DNA from: Crotophaga sulcirostris
Lineage: Eukaryota > Chordata > Aves > Cuculiformes > Crotophagidae
Direction of reading: 5' to 3'
DNA: 64,000 nt
NCBI GenBank assembly: GCA_013397455.1
Contig: VYZB01000291.1
Coordinates: 447,395 to 511,394, forward strand
The position numbers were made by a program, and so were the translations under genes. Below the pieces are notes generated by a model. The model ran no database searches, was not told the DNA's origin, and was given only the letters and a program-made list of their open reading frames with translations. Below are positions 24,431-36,130 of the stretch, piece after piece (position 1 is the first letter of the stretch; every line of letters begins with the position of its first letter).

Positions 24431-26599
24431 TAAACTTTCACTATATTTTATAGACTCTGGCAAGTGTCCAGCCAGCTTGGACTATAAGCAAAGGACCTCA
24501 CATTTGTCTGTGTACCTTCAGTTATAAATGACAAATGAAGGAATTTCAGTCACCACTTTCCTTCAAATTCTTGCCTTTCCATCAAAAAAAATCTGTGTCT
24601 GCTGCATTGTGAAAGATAGCCCATAGGCTGAAACCATCTCCGAACAGCGAAGTCCTGTTTTAAGAGCTACTGAGCACCTATCTGTGGTATCTGTAAGGCC
24701 TGTTTTCACCTATGAAGCTGAGGAGCAGAGAAAGATGTAAAGTCTCAGGAGAATAAGTTAAAATACGTGAGTAATTCAGGATATCTTTCAACTTCAGGGC
24801 ATCTGCAGCCATGACCTGACTCTTGTGCCAGGACTATGACTGAAACGCTTGGCACAGAGATGCAAACATCAGTAAATGATATTTATGTAGGTGAGGTGAT
24901 GCCCCCAAGTCCATGTTTTTCCCTCTTCTAAGCAGGTCATTATGGAAAGACAGAGATGAGAAATGGAGGCCTCATCAGATTCAGTTTGATGGTCTGTGTG
25001 CATTTCATTTTGCCTCCTTTATCCAGAGATGAAGTAAAGAAAGACAGGGATACACAGTTCAGGGCTTGCATAGATGCCATTTTTACCCAGCATGGCGTGA
25101 AAGAGGAATGCAGCTGCTATAAAGACTTTTGGACTGCTCAAAGATTTAAGACTGACCACTAAGCAAATGACCCTTTCGGTGTGGTGTAGTTACATGAGGA
25201 TGGTGACAGAGCACTCAGCCTTGTTCTGTCTCAGCTTTTACCTACATAGAAGCTGCATAATAAACCTTATCTACCTTTCAGAATGGCTTTGAGGCATTTA
25301 GACAGAAAGGAATAAACTGCACTTAATGGTTTTTGACAATAAATACAGAGCTGAGCTGAAGGACTTCCTACTAGTGGAGGTTTTCCTGGAGTCCAAGGAA
25401 GACAGAACAAATTCATGGAAGAATCTTGCTAAATACTTAGAAATCATGAGGCATGGATGAGTGGTATGACATACTTGACTGTTTTTATACTTTTGGCTAA
25501 GCAACAGCTCTTGCCATATTTTGAGCTAGGGTTTCGGTCTAGATTGACTTTTGGTTTGGTTCAGTGTGGCCACCCTTATATCAATGCAGTTCCTGTCTGT
25601 CACAAAAAACATGCACATATGCTTTTTGCTAAGTGCTACACACAGGGACAATTGATTCCTTTCTATTCATGCAAGGTGGTGAGCTTGTTCTTGTTACAGC
25701 TCCCAGCATGTAAGGAAGGGCAAGCCCTTCTCTACCCATCCCTCGCTCCCACAGCTGCTTCTGTGGGTGGGAGAGGCAAACCACAGCTCCCTCTGGAAAA
25801 AAAAATGCTGGAAATTCCCTGAATTGAAACTTTTCTTTCTTCCCCTGGCAACAAATTACTCATGTACAGCCAAATCCCACACTTACCATTACAGGAATGT
25901 GGTATTTCATAAAGGAAAAAAGCGAGATTTCAAACGTTGTATCAGGATGACCTCTAGGTATGATTCTGAAATTTTGGTTATATTTATAAAAACGATAGCA
26001 ATAAAAAAAGGATAAGAAATGAATGTAATTTTCTCTTATTTTTAATCCTAAACTCAGCTCAATGCAATCTACTCTGTGATGTCATTGTGGTAACTCCATA
26101 ATCAGCTGTGATGTCACACAGCATCAAGTTTTCAAGCTTCAGTTAGGGAATTAATAAGAAAGATGCCTTATGCCATCTGGACAAAGAAATCCATTTTTCC
26201 TGCAAAAATTCTTAGTGCAACACAAAAGCAAAGAGAATGTAAGTGTGCAAATTAATTATTTCTCTAGAGATCTCTTTTTAAGGATTTTTTTCCTCCAGAC
26301 ATCAAGAGCGCTTTCATGGGTGCTGCGGAGAGAAAAAAATGAAGCTCCAGGAGCTTCAAGGGGACCTGAGTTACTTTTTTAACAGAATCGTTCAGTGCTA
26401 GCACAGACATGCAAAATCAGTGAAATACTGGATGTTGCACCATTTTTTTATTTTGGGTTTTTTTGGATGCAGAGTAATAAGGACTTCAGACATGATTACG
26501 GTCATTTCAATGAAAATAGGAAGAGCATGAGAAATCAAAGAACATTTTATAGTGTAAATAAGCAGCTGTGGAATCATTAAAGGGATACAAATGTTGAAA
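24431..26599. other. Noncoding, nothing recognised
   Basis: TGTGATGTCA occurs twice 31 bases apart (26075, 26106): CREB/ATF-like words with a decayed CpG. A 121-codon + frame at 25457-25822 lacks recognisable features. Confidence 0.55.
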
Positions 26600-27010
26600 A
26601 AAGAGACAAGTTTATGAACTAAATGTTTAACGGAAGCGGGCTGGGAAAGAGTTTAGCTGTCCTTCTAGAAAACAAAAATTAATTTGCTTTGGCCAAATTA
26701 AAATTAATTAAAATTATGCAATGTTGCCCTTGTGTTAATTTTAACGGTGAGGTTGTTGTGATTTAAGGCTACAATTAGTTCTAGTGTTTGAAAGAGAAGC
26801 ACTGTAATCGAGACAGGACATTTTAATAATCCTGGTTATAAACATTTAATACATCATCTTTAGGGACTCACAAACACATTGTAATTAACTTTTACAACTG
26901 AAATAAATCAGATTGCATTAGCATATTGCAAAGGAAAAAATCATTTGCATGATTGAAAACAGCTTCGGAAAATTATGTATAACAGGCTTCATGTAAACAT
27001 CAATGCAAGC
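26600..27010. promoter_or_regulatory. Candidate conserved noncoding element (enhancer-like)
   Basis: A block free of recognisable repeats and dense in homeodomain/POU-type words: ATTAATTAAAATT at 26703, GGTTATAAACATTTAATACA, ATTAGCATATTGCAAAG, TCATTTGCATGATTG. It has the AT-rich, non-repetitive texture of vertebrate developmental enhancers. Conservation is inferred from texture, not measured. Confidence 0.35.
26943..26950 (-). promoter_or_regulatory. Perfect POU octamer (ATGCAAAT)
   Basis: ATTTGCAT is the exact reverse complement of the octamer. ATTAGCATATTGCAAAG lies 25 bases upstream as a second octamer-like cluster. Octamers recur in this AT-rich window (about 9434, 12882, 21809, 52330, 55188), so a single match is weak; the clustering here is the reason for listing it. 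Confidence 0.3.
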
Positions 27011-27204
27011 TAGTCTCAAACTTTTACCAAGATTTTTTTTCTAGGTTATTTTTAGAACAGTTAAGAAAACACTCACATTTCTTTTTCCCCTGTTAAACCT
27101 CTCCCTGCATCAGGAATGTCACTCACTCTACCTTGTACTTTTTCATACCAGTAATAAACGTGTACATGACCAAGGTCAACGAATAGCATAAAACACAAGA
27201 TTAA

Positions 27205-27330
27205 GGTCCTGATCCTGCAAGCACTTAAGATGTGTGAGTAACTTTGCTCATGTAAAAAGCTCTGTTGACTACATCAAGCCTCCTGATATGAATAAAGTTA
27301 TGCTTAAGTATCTTCAGGGTTATGGTCCTA
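27205..27330. mobile_element. Foldback (MITE-like) repeat relic
   Basis: The left arm starts GGTCCTGATCCTGCAAGCAC and runs TTAAGATGTGTGAGTAACTTT. The right arm, read on the opposite strand from 27327 back, is GGACCATAACCCTGAAGATA then CTTAAGCATAACTTTATT. The two arms are imperfect inverted repeats around a short centre (CTCTGTTGACTACATC). I recall a widespread amniote palindromic repeat with this 'gatcctgcaagcacttaag...gagtaacttt' arm. It resembles a nonautonomous DNA-transposon relic; no transposase is present. Confidence 0.6.
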
Positions 27331-29383
27331 ATCACTCATCTCCACTCTTCACCAAAGAAAGAAAAAAAAATGTACTGGAAAAAAAAACTTAGACAGGATT
27401 TTAACTGCAAAATCACCAAAAGAAAAGGAGAAAATATGAAAACAACCAAAGACCAAGTAGGAAACTTGTTTCAAGTTTATTTCATTTATTGCAGATGAAA
27501 AGGAAATGACTGACCTTTTGGTCAGACATCCAGATCTACCTGCTTCCAGGCAGCTTTGATACAAATTTAGGCTGTGATCATGTGAAAATTCATGTTTATA
27601 GTCATCATTCTAACCCTAAGTGTTAATCTGGACAAAACCTATGTTCCTCTGAGCTTAGAATTTCCAACAGCAACATTAAAAAATTTGTGAAAATTCTGTA
27701 TGAGATTTCCCGAGTTAAGATCGCTGTTAAATAATATAGGATCAGAGTAACTTACTAAAAACAAGCAAGCAACAACAAAAAAGGAAAAACCTCTCTACCA
27801 TAATCTATAAATAAGGCCTCCACTGAATGAATTTGAATTTTCCTTCTTGACACTGGTCTGTAATTTGATCTAAGCCTGTGATTACTATCTAAGATATATG
27901 AATGAAAGTCAGGTGTGAACTTGAGAATGGGTTTAAATGCATACTTGTTTGTAAGTATAGCCAGTTCCAAGGATAGCAGCATAAAAGTGGGTGTGGGTCA
28001 TCATAACACTCATCTGTAAAGCAAGACTGGAGGCAGGGAAAAGTAGAAAGGGGCAATAGCCAACTTCAGTGGAAAATGAAGATGAGAGATGGGAAAGAAG
28101 AGCTTATAAGTGAAGGAAGTTGGAGGTGAGAGAATAGAGGGAAGAGAATCCTGGGAGACAAGTTTTTGATTAAGTCATTAAATAAAAAGTAAATTGTAAG
28201 GAGAGTTTAAAAATTGAACAATGAAAGAAAGAGATATTAGGTTCTCAAGAACCTGCATGGATTTGTACTGACAACTTCTGCACTTTGGTCCACTGATAAT
28301 CTTTGCACCATTTGGAGTTCAGTCCTTACAGGATGAACATTACGTTTGTCTTTCATTGAGAAAGGTCTGAATTTCATTTTCATTGGCTTAAGTATCTGTT
28401 GATCTCTTAACACTTTTCTCACTCTCCATTTAATTGTTTTTTTTTTAATGAGAAGTTGCAGAGTCATTTCAGGCATCAATAGAAGAAAGGAAATGAACAA
28501 AACTTTTAAATTTTTTGCCCCAAAGACCAGGGGGAAAAAGCTTTTTCTCTTGAGGCCATGGTGTATTGATTCAAGGGAGCAGTAAGTTAATTAACACAAG
28601 TAGTGAAGCCTCCTGCATAATTAACAAGACATTTACCTAAAATCAATAATCTAATTGCCACACCTACCGTACATGGGGGACAGTGTTTATCCTATTGGGA
28701 AAGACTCATTTATATCTGCGTGTTAACATGGTGATTCGTGGTTTGTTTAAGAGCCTAACCTGATCTGTAAAGTGATAATTTATTGAACAATCAATTAAAC
28801 TTTTTAACCTTGCAAATATAAACAGGTAATGAATAGCCACAAACTTATTACCATATGAAAGTTCATACTTTGCAGGGATTTTCATGCAGTTCAGATTATT
28901 TTTCATCAGTCCACTATGAGATTTAGTGGAGAAGAATGAGAGAGGAATGATTTCTCTTTGAGAGGCATTCAGCAGCATTCCTGATTTTGGTCTTGTGTTT
29001 ATATTCCTTAATTTCAAGTTGGTCTTGAAGTACGCTTCCTTGTCCTTGATGGTTGAAAAGAAGGAATTGGGGAACATGGATGGTCCTTTACGGGGGAAGA
29101 CAAATTGTATCATCAAGACCTTTGCTGGGCAAAAGTATGACAACCCAAAGAGCTATAGGGTTGCTCTTACTACAGTGAAAAAAGGACAGCCCAGAAGACC
29201 AGCACACTGTAGCTCCACCATTGTGTATTTTTAGCCTCACCACCCTGTGATAAGGAGAAAGAAGGGAGGAGAGGGAGAACAGGTGGATGGGAGGTTTACA
29301 CTACCAGAGAATTGCTTTGTGTTGAGGATTACATCTTGCATCCCTATTTGAAATGTTGGGTCCACTGAAAGCCGGTAAAATCT
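27331..29383. other. Noncoding, nothing recognised
   Basis: The 145-codon minus frame at 28706-29143 is asparagine- and lysine-rich as expected from AT-rich DNA, with no domain. 28020-28160 is purine-rich. Confidence 0.6.
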
Positions 29384-29407
29384 GGAGCCTAAAATAGTTT
29401 AGGCTCC
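29384..29407. repeat. Perfect hairpin, probable foldback repeat relic
   Basis: GGAGCCTAAA (29384-29393) and TTTAGGCTCC (29398-29407) are exact reverse complements separated by ATAG. The 'ggagcctaa...ttaggctcc' arms resemble another palindromic amniote repeat known to me only from memory, so this is probably the collapsed centre of a foldback element. Confidence 0.6.
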
Positions 29408-31883
29408 CTTAAAAAGTCTTATCTTTCATCTTTCAAGTGCAAAATTGGACTTGAAGGTATCCCGAGAACTAATTGTCTCCTGAGTTTTCAAGTACATGTC
29501 CCAACTTGTGTTAAAATGGCATGGAGCACTGAGGTGTCACATTGTTTTAAATTATATTTTCTATTTTGACATGTTGATGTTTTCTAGTCTTACCCAGATT
29601 TTGATGATGTGGAGAAACAAAAGATAAAAGAAAAAATGAACTTAATGGTTTTCAAAACTTATCTGGGGTTGACAGAAATGCTGTTTTTCCAGAGAGGAGC
29701 TCTGAATTTGGCTTGAAGCAATGTTTCTTTTGATATTATCTCTCAAGACCCAAACCAGCTCTTTGGTCCACACCAGGAAATCACTGGGATAATTTGACAC
29801 ACCAGTAACATAAGTGATTGAAAATCCATAGCACCTAATAATACTTGATAGAGTGTGTATAAAAGTTGAACAGTAAGTGTATCTTTGGATTCTTGGAACC
29901 TTTTGGCTTTTACAGGCACTGCTGTGAAAGAGATTTGAACCTGTCAGTCACCATGAATTTTCCTGTCCTTACTATCTTAAAGCTGTGGGCTGTGGCTTAG
30001 CAGAAGTCTTGGAGGTATCAACTCTCAAAATCCCAGGTCATGTGTGAAAAAAAAAAGCCCTGAATAAATCTAGCTGAACTAAAATGCCTTAAAGTTCCCT
30101 GACAGTAGCTAGGGCTTGGTAATAAAAAATTTTACTTCAATACATTTCAATAAAATTAAGACTAACAGAGTCAATGAAATTTGTCACAGGACTGAAAAGA
30201 AAACTTAACTATATGTGCAGTAGACAGGGACCACAGCCCTGTGTGGTTTTTCAGCCTGGTAATGCCCCACAACTGATGTTTTACACAGACTGCAGGATTT
30301 TGTGTGTTAATGAAATCATTTAGGGATTAGGTGAGAAAAAACAATGAAGGCTGGATGATTTAGATACACATAGAGATAGTTTTCGTTATTATTAGGCTTG
30401 CTACCTAAACTGAGATAGCAATGAACTGTGAAATATAATGTTCTTAAAATTGATTTTTCAGTAAGGTAGTCCTTGTCTTAAAAGCCCCCACCTTTTTTTA
30501 ATAATTCTTTAGTATTTTTTTCATATTTCATTCCTTCTTTTGCATCCCTTTTAAATCCCTCAACTTTAGCTTTATAACTTGAAGAATTTAAAAATCTGGA
30601 ATACCTTTTCTTTTTCTCCTATTGTGGCTATTTTAACTCTCTTACTGTTATAAAGGACCTTGATTTTTAGTCTGTCTTTCATGCTGTACACTAAAGAGAA
30701 AGTTCCTATGGCCTGTAGCCCATCTGCTCTCTCAGTTGGCTTGCAGATGAGTGTCTTTGATAAAAAGTGACATTTTGGAATATCAGTAGAACTAAATGAT
30801 ACTGGTGCCAAAGATACAGCAATAAGTGAGTAGTCATGGTGAGTGGTTGAAGCATAAGACCAGAGTCCAAGACATTTTTCTGATAGCTCAGCCTCCAAGG
30901 TGATATGATTTCAGTTTTCTATTCAGCCAGATTTTCTGGAGTATTGAAGAAGTTTTAATCCCTCAGTTTGATCAAGTGCCACAAAAGATTTTAGTGGAAA
31001 CCTGGAAGTTAAACAAACAAAAATATGAAAGCAGTGGAAAGCTTATTATTGTTTCCCCTAATCTTGAAGCACCTCGATTTCCCCACCCATTCATAGGAAA
31101 ATAGCAGTGCTGTTCATCTGTTATGTGTAATACGCAGCAGTTACTTATGGACCAAACTGTTCATACTCCAGTCATTGGGATAAGTGAATTTGTTGGATCA
31201 GACCTTTCTTCTGGGAAACTGGAAAGATTTTTGGGTTTTTGTTATCTGCGTGCCATCAAGATGACGTAGTAATTTTTGGCCTGGACTAGCATGGCTGTGA
31301 TTGAACACCTTGTCCAACAGTGATTTTTGTGAATCGCAACAGGTCTAGGATCCACCTGCATTCTCAGGAGGAGGTTTGCCTGAGTTTGGTGAAGTCACAT
31401 CAAAAGAGATGCAGCACTGGAAAGACTTGAAAGGAGCTTGATGTTGCCATGATTTCAATGTTGCTGCACGGGCACTGCAAGATAACAGTGCAAAGAAAAA
31501 GATCTGGACTTTCTTATCTGGGGAGATAGGAGGGGCTCCTACATAAGTGTCATGTAATTATATGTAATTATATCCCTCCTTGTATTATCAATGATATATG
31601 CTCTTCCTAATGATCTGCATATTATCAGCATATCCTCTAAGCCTTCTCATATGTTTACTTCATATTCTATCTTTAACCCCTTGTGGACTCCTCTCCCTCT
31701 CCTGCCTTACCATCTTCACCCCAGTGACCTCTGTGACAAAAGCAGGGTTAGGTTAGTTGGACTTTGTAGGTACACCAAAAAAAGGAAAAGAAATCCCAGC
31801 TAATGTTTTCAAATTAGCACAGCTCCAACTCTGGAGATTCTCATTAGTTGTTGGCTGAGATTTATCAGCTCTCATTTGCCTAA
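29408..31883. other. Noncoding, nothing recognised
   Basis: A TGTAATTATA tandem pair sits at 31553-31572. The 108-codon minus frame at 30572-30898 has no known motif. Confidence 0.6.
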
Positions 31884-31912
31884 TATGGAGCCTAACTTTA
31901 GGCGCCTGGCCC
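31884..31912. repeat. Possible foldback repeat relic
   Basis: TGGAGCCTAACTTTAGGCGC then CTGG carries the same GGAGCCTAA / TTAGGCGCC inverted words as the hairpin at 29384, only 2.5 kb away. It may be a second scrap of the same old family. Confidence 0.35.
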
Positions 31913-31959
31913 TTTCGGTGGGGGGTAAGAGAGAATAGGAAAGGGTCTTTTGTCATTGC

Positions 31960-32520
31960 CATGTGGGCTCACTAATTTGCTCTGCCTAATAAAATTACAA
32001 ATGAACACAGCTTTGCTCATGTTGCCTTTATAGGTTATAATAACCTTGGTACCCCATAACCTCCCGCTAGCTGAATTAATCAGATCATATTAATATTTCT
32101 TCTTACTTTCTTTTAACTGGTTCTTCTCTTAATTAAAGGGGCCAAAGATGTAAACAGGGTAGGTGACTAGAAACATGGCGTCAGGTTATAAACAAGGCTC
32201 ATTAAAAAGATGGATGTGCCAGCAGACTGCGAAAATTGCTTACTCCGCAAGCGTACATTTTGTAATTTCCTGACGACTAAAAGGACTAATACCAGATCCT
32301 GCTTTGCTTCCCTAGCCCCCACCCTTTTCTTTTTAAAGCATGTATAAAAGATGATAATTTTTGTAAGCTGGGGGAACACAGAAGAGTTCATTCATCAGCT
32401 GGGATAAAGGCCATTTGTATTATAAGCCTTTTTGCCCCTCTGAAAGATCAGGATGCAAAATGCAATGTTATTATAACAATAATATGTGAAAGAAATCAAT
32501 CGAAAAAAAAAGAATATTTT
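31960..32520. promoter_or_regulatory. Candidate conserved noncoding element
   Basis: Repeat-free block with TAATTA-like and TTATAAAC/ATAAAA words and unusually retained CpGs (ACTCCGCAAGCGTACATTTT near 32243, CCTCCCGCTAGC near 32060). Other segments are TTATAGGTTATAATAACCTT and CCATTTGTATTATAAGCCTT. No coding frame fits the block. Confidence 0.35.
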
Positions 32521-34989
32521 GGAAGAGATGGACAATTATAGCCAGAAAACAGGTTTATTATTAATATCAGATCTATTTTCTATTATAATTACTACTACAA
32601 CTTTATTCAGTTGTGAATTTCCAGAGCTGAAATCAAAAGTCAATATTTCTGTGCATAGCTTAGAGTTGGCAGGATCTGCACTAATAGAGACAAGTGGTAT
32701 GTGCTGTTCATGCTTGCAACACCCTCCCCAAGCACACAAATGCTTCTACTGTCTTCCAGACGGAAAGCTATCATACCTGCTACAGTTGGTAAGAGAATCC
32801 AACAATTGATATTTTTGAAGTTATGTATGAACTTTATATGAAAAGACTATCTAGTTATCTTACATAAATAATTTATGTTTTCACTCATTAGTAACTTCAG
32901 TCCCCTTAATATTGAAACTTGGCCTTGTAATATGTAATATTAAATTCAGCTCCAGTACAATAACCACTGAATAAAGCAGTGCACAGTTTTCTCTCTTCCA
33001 GTCATTATTAGTAGTAAAGCCCAAACCCCTGATTTTTCTATCTCCCTTTATCCCTTCTCGAGAAGAAGGAAAGTCATTCTGACAGGATGATGCACAGCAT
33101 GACCAGGAAAGACCTCTCTCCTTCATGAATAAATTAGAGATGAAAGTTTCACTGATCCCCTTGCATTTTTATGGAGGGACCTCATCCTAATTTACCTAAA
33201 TGCTTTGAACAAAACGAAAGAAAAATGTAAGCGGTGAAGGTGAAAAGGTTAAAATCTGTGTTTAAATGGAAGGACATTTTAACAAGAAGGCTACGTGGGC
33301 TACCTACATGTGATTGGGTTATCTTATCTTATTTTTAAGTTTAAGCATTTAAGTGGATAAATCACAACACAGTGTGATTTTTTTTCCCTCTAGTAATAAT
33401 CAGGTTTTGCACTATAAAGCTTCTGTCACTGTGTTCATTCTGCACCTATGAGTGCCTAATCTGAATTTGATTGATATCAGTGAATGTTTTATAGTATTAT
33501 TTAATTAATAATAATAAAAATCTGAAAAGTCTGTGATTCATTAACTTTATTTGAACTATAGAACAATAGATTTCAGCCTTTAGGGTGTTTTCTCTGTTAT
33601 TTAAAATTCCTGTAGGTTTAGGAGGAAGGAATTGCCTTTTCAATAGGTAATTTTGAACTCTGTGGAATATTCTACATGTTTTTTAATACAAGGTAAAGAA
33701 TTCTACAATTTACTTAAACCAGGTCTTTAGAAAAAACATTCATTCCCTGAAGTTGTTCAGGTGTACTTCTAGAGAAGTGCTTTAAAATCCTGTGAAAGCT
33801 AACAATTTCATCCCTATTATATTCTCCAGCAGTTTTCTTATAGGCTAATATATTTTTATGAGTATCACTTAGGAATAATTAAAATACAAAAAAAAAAGAC
33901 ACTCTCATTTTCACATCAGTTATTATAGTCTTACTCAGAAGTTTAATGGCTTTGGAAGATGTTCTTCCAAGCCCAGGTGTACTTTTTTCAGTTTAGTGTC
34001 TTCTTTCCAGTGGAGCTTTAAGCTAGGTTCAAATTCCACAGGGCCGAGCAAGTTGGACATTTGTCTGGGAATGACAGGCTTTGTTTGTTTTGTTGTGGTT
34101 CAAAGCCTTCTGGATGCTTATTAAAAAAAAGAAAATAGTCACTTGGCATTTTGCAAGGGCTCCAAATCCATTTTGCCCATGCTGTGTGTAAGAGAACCAC
34201 CTGCATAAGTGAAGAATACATTCTGCAAAATACTCCAGGATTTACGAGACAGAACCCACATTGGACCATTTGTTAAGGACTTAAAACTTGTCGATCTAAA
34301 TGGTTCTATTTCTGCATGACTTTTGATATCTTTAAAACTTTTTATCTCTTTAAGAATAAAAAAAATCCAATCTTAGCTAAGGTTTCTAAACAGTGCAGGC
34401 GAAATGCAGTTTTTCAGTGAGTATAGAGAGGGCTTCTGGCATGGTGGAGGAAGGTCATGGTCACACCCAGGCTGATATAGGGACTTTCAAGGTGTCTGTG
34501 ATCATTTTTGTCCTGTTATCTTGCTTGACCCAAACTAAATGTCTAATATTTAGACGGTTACATCTGGTCCACAGGAGTTCTGGTCTATAAGCCAGATGTT
34601 GCAATTGCCACTAAAATGAGCCTTGGATAATGCCTGATGCTTTCAAGGTCTGTCATAATTTCAAAAATTCCAAACCCACTTTAATTTGTGGAGTAGGTTC
34701 AGCTGCAGATTTCTAAGCCTCTCTATGTACTTAGAAAACGAATTCCACACTTCAGATCACCTAAAAAGCTGGTTAAGTTCCCTCAAAATCTGCAGAAGGT
34801 TTATGTCTAAACTAAGCTTCGCAGTCTGAACTGAAATGATGACTATTATATTAAAAAGCAAAACAAATTATGATGTATATAAAAAATTTTGGAAAGAAAA
34901 AGTATGATTTGATGCTGGTTACATCTGCAGACATGACATTGCACTGTAAATTAAGGATGCAACTTCCCTCCCGATTTGAGTCCCCAAAT
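32521..34989. other. Noncoding, nothing recognised
   Basis: AT-rich. 33480-33540 has AATAATAATAAAA-type low complexity. A 107-codon + frame (32486-32809) contains a run of threonines and isoleucines from ATTACTACTACA; not a gene. Confidence 0.6.
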
Positions 34990-35050
34990 GTGTGTAAGAC
35001 CTTAAAAGCCCATTAACCCTCTGTGTGCCTTAGTTTCCCTCCCTGTTAAC
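34990..35050 (+). mobile_element. MIR-like SINE relic
   Basis: TGTGTAAGACCTTAAAAGCC, then CATTAACCCTCTGTGTGCCT, then TAGTTTCCCTCCCTGTTAA matches, in order, MIR's 'gtgtgaccttgggcaagtcacttaacctctctgtgcctcagtttccctatctgtaa'. One of the clearer MIR-like relics in the window. Confidence 0.6.
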
Positions 35051-35255
35051 TCATGAAAACACTGATTATTTGTCATTGTGTTACATTTGGGTGTCTATTT
35101 ATGGCAAAAAAAGTTTATATGCGGTGAGGGATTCTTGCCTTTTCTTTACTTCCTCAGCTTTCCTCAGAGAAATATGACTTGGTTTTGACGCTGCCAGCTC
35201 CAAACAAAATATTGCAAAAAATAATGAGAGAGAAGAGAGTAAGAAAAGTGTGTTG

Positions 35256-35280
35256 TTTTTTTTTTTTTTTTTAAAAAAAA
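35256..35280. repeat. T17-A8 homopolymer junction
   Basis: Seventeen T directly followed by eight A; the outer parts can pair as a hairpin or slip. Low-complexity sequence. Confidence 0.9.
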
Positions 35281-35487
35281 TGATTAAGCAGTTCCAAAAG
35301 CTTCAATCATTTGAGTGCTTTTTCTAATTGGGGTTACTATTGATACAAGGCCGAAAATGCATCCTAGTAAATATGGCCTGAAAGTCAAGCTATAGGAACA
35401 CACCCATACATGCACATCAATTAGATATATGCATTTCTGTGGAAGATAAATGCACCCCCCCCGCTTCCCAAGGACACCAGCCAGGAC

Positions 35488-35510
35488 ACGTGTGTGCGTG
35501 TGCGTGTGTT
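35488..35510. repeat. (GT/GTGC)n short microsatellite
   Basis: ACGTGTGTGCGTGTGCGTGT alternating purine-pyrimidine tract, potentially Z-forming; preceded by a C8 run at 35455-35462. Confidence 0.75.
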
Positions 35511-35539
35511 TTTTGAAGGCTGACAAGGCATCTCCACCA

Positions 35540-36130
35540 TTTCCTCGCTTTGAGGACTACCCACAGACCACCGCACTGGCCCCCCTCTCTGAAATGTTAT
35601 TATTCTGTCGTGAGCCCTTCTTCGGTCAGGATGTTACTTCATTTCCACCTTTTGTCTCAGGTTGAATGTGAATGATGCTCTTTCAGCAATATACAGTCGC
35701 TTGAGCTCCCCGCTGCAGCCTTACATAAATATACAACACCCGTCTCGGCCTATAACTCACTTCAGGCCTGGAAAAATAGTGACTTCCTTTATTGGCCAGA
35801 TTCTTTCGCAATTCCCAACAGCTGTATGTTTTCACCTCCGAGGATCCTTATCTTCAAGTTTCCATTTGTCTCAGCACTATTCCAGTGGATTGCCAATAAA
35901 AATGATTCCCATTTTTATAACCCCTGAGAATGCAGGGAGCAGGCTTTCCAGAGAAAAAATTTTTAGCAGAAAAAAAAAAAAAAGGCTCCCGCAACTTACC
36001 AGAAGGCAGGATTTAGCCTTCACAGAAATATTTGAAAGTGTGAAACTTCCCAAGCAATCATTGTGACTCTGCAGAGATGGGAATGGAGACTACCAGCAAT
36101 CTCTAAAGCCGTTCAATCAAGGACTCTTAA
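35540..36130. promoter_or_regulatory. Candidate conserved noncoding element
   Basis: Includes a 134-codon + frame (35662-36066) that matches nothing known to me and runs through an A14 tract (35970-35983), so it is treated as fortuitous. The DNA itself is complex and CpG-retaining (ACAGTCGCTTGAGCTCCCCG, ACACCCGTCTCGGCC, CCTCCGAGGATCC), with TATTGGCCAG and CCAATAAAAATG CCAAT-like words. Confidence 0.3.

Noticed and set aside
28706..29143. 145-codon minus frame
   Set aside because: Composition follows AT content and it shows no motif, splice context or paralogue.
35662..36066. 134-codon + frame
   Set aside because: It reads through an A14 tract giving a lysine run and has no recognisable domain; better explained as part of a noncoding block.
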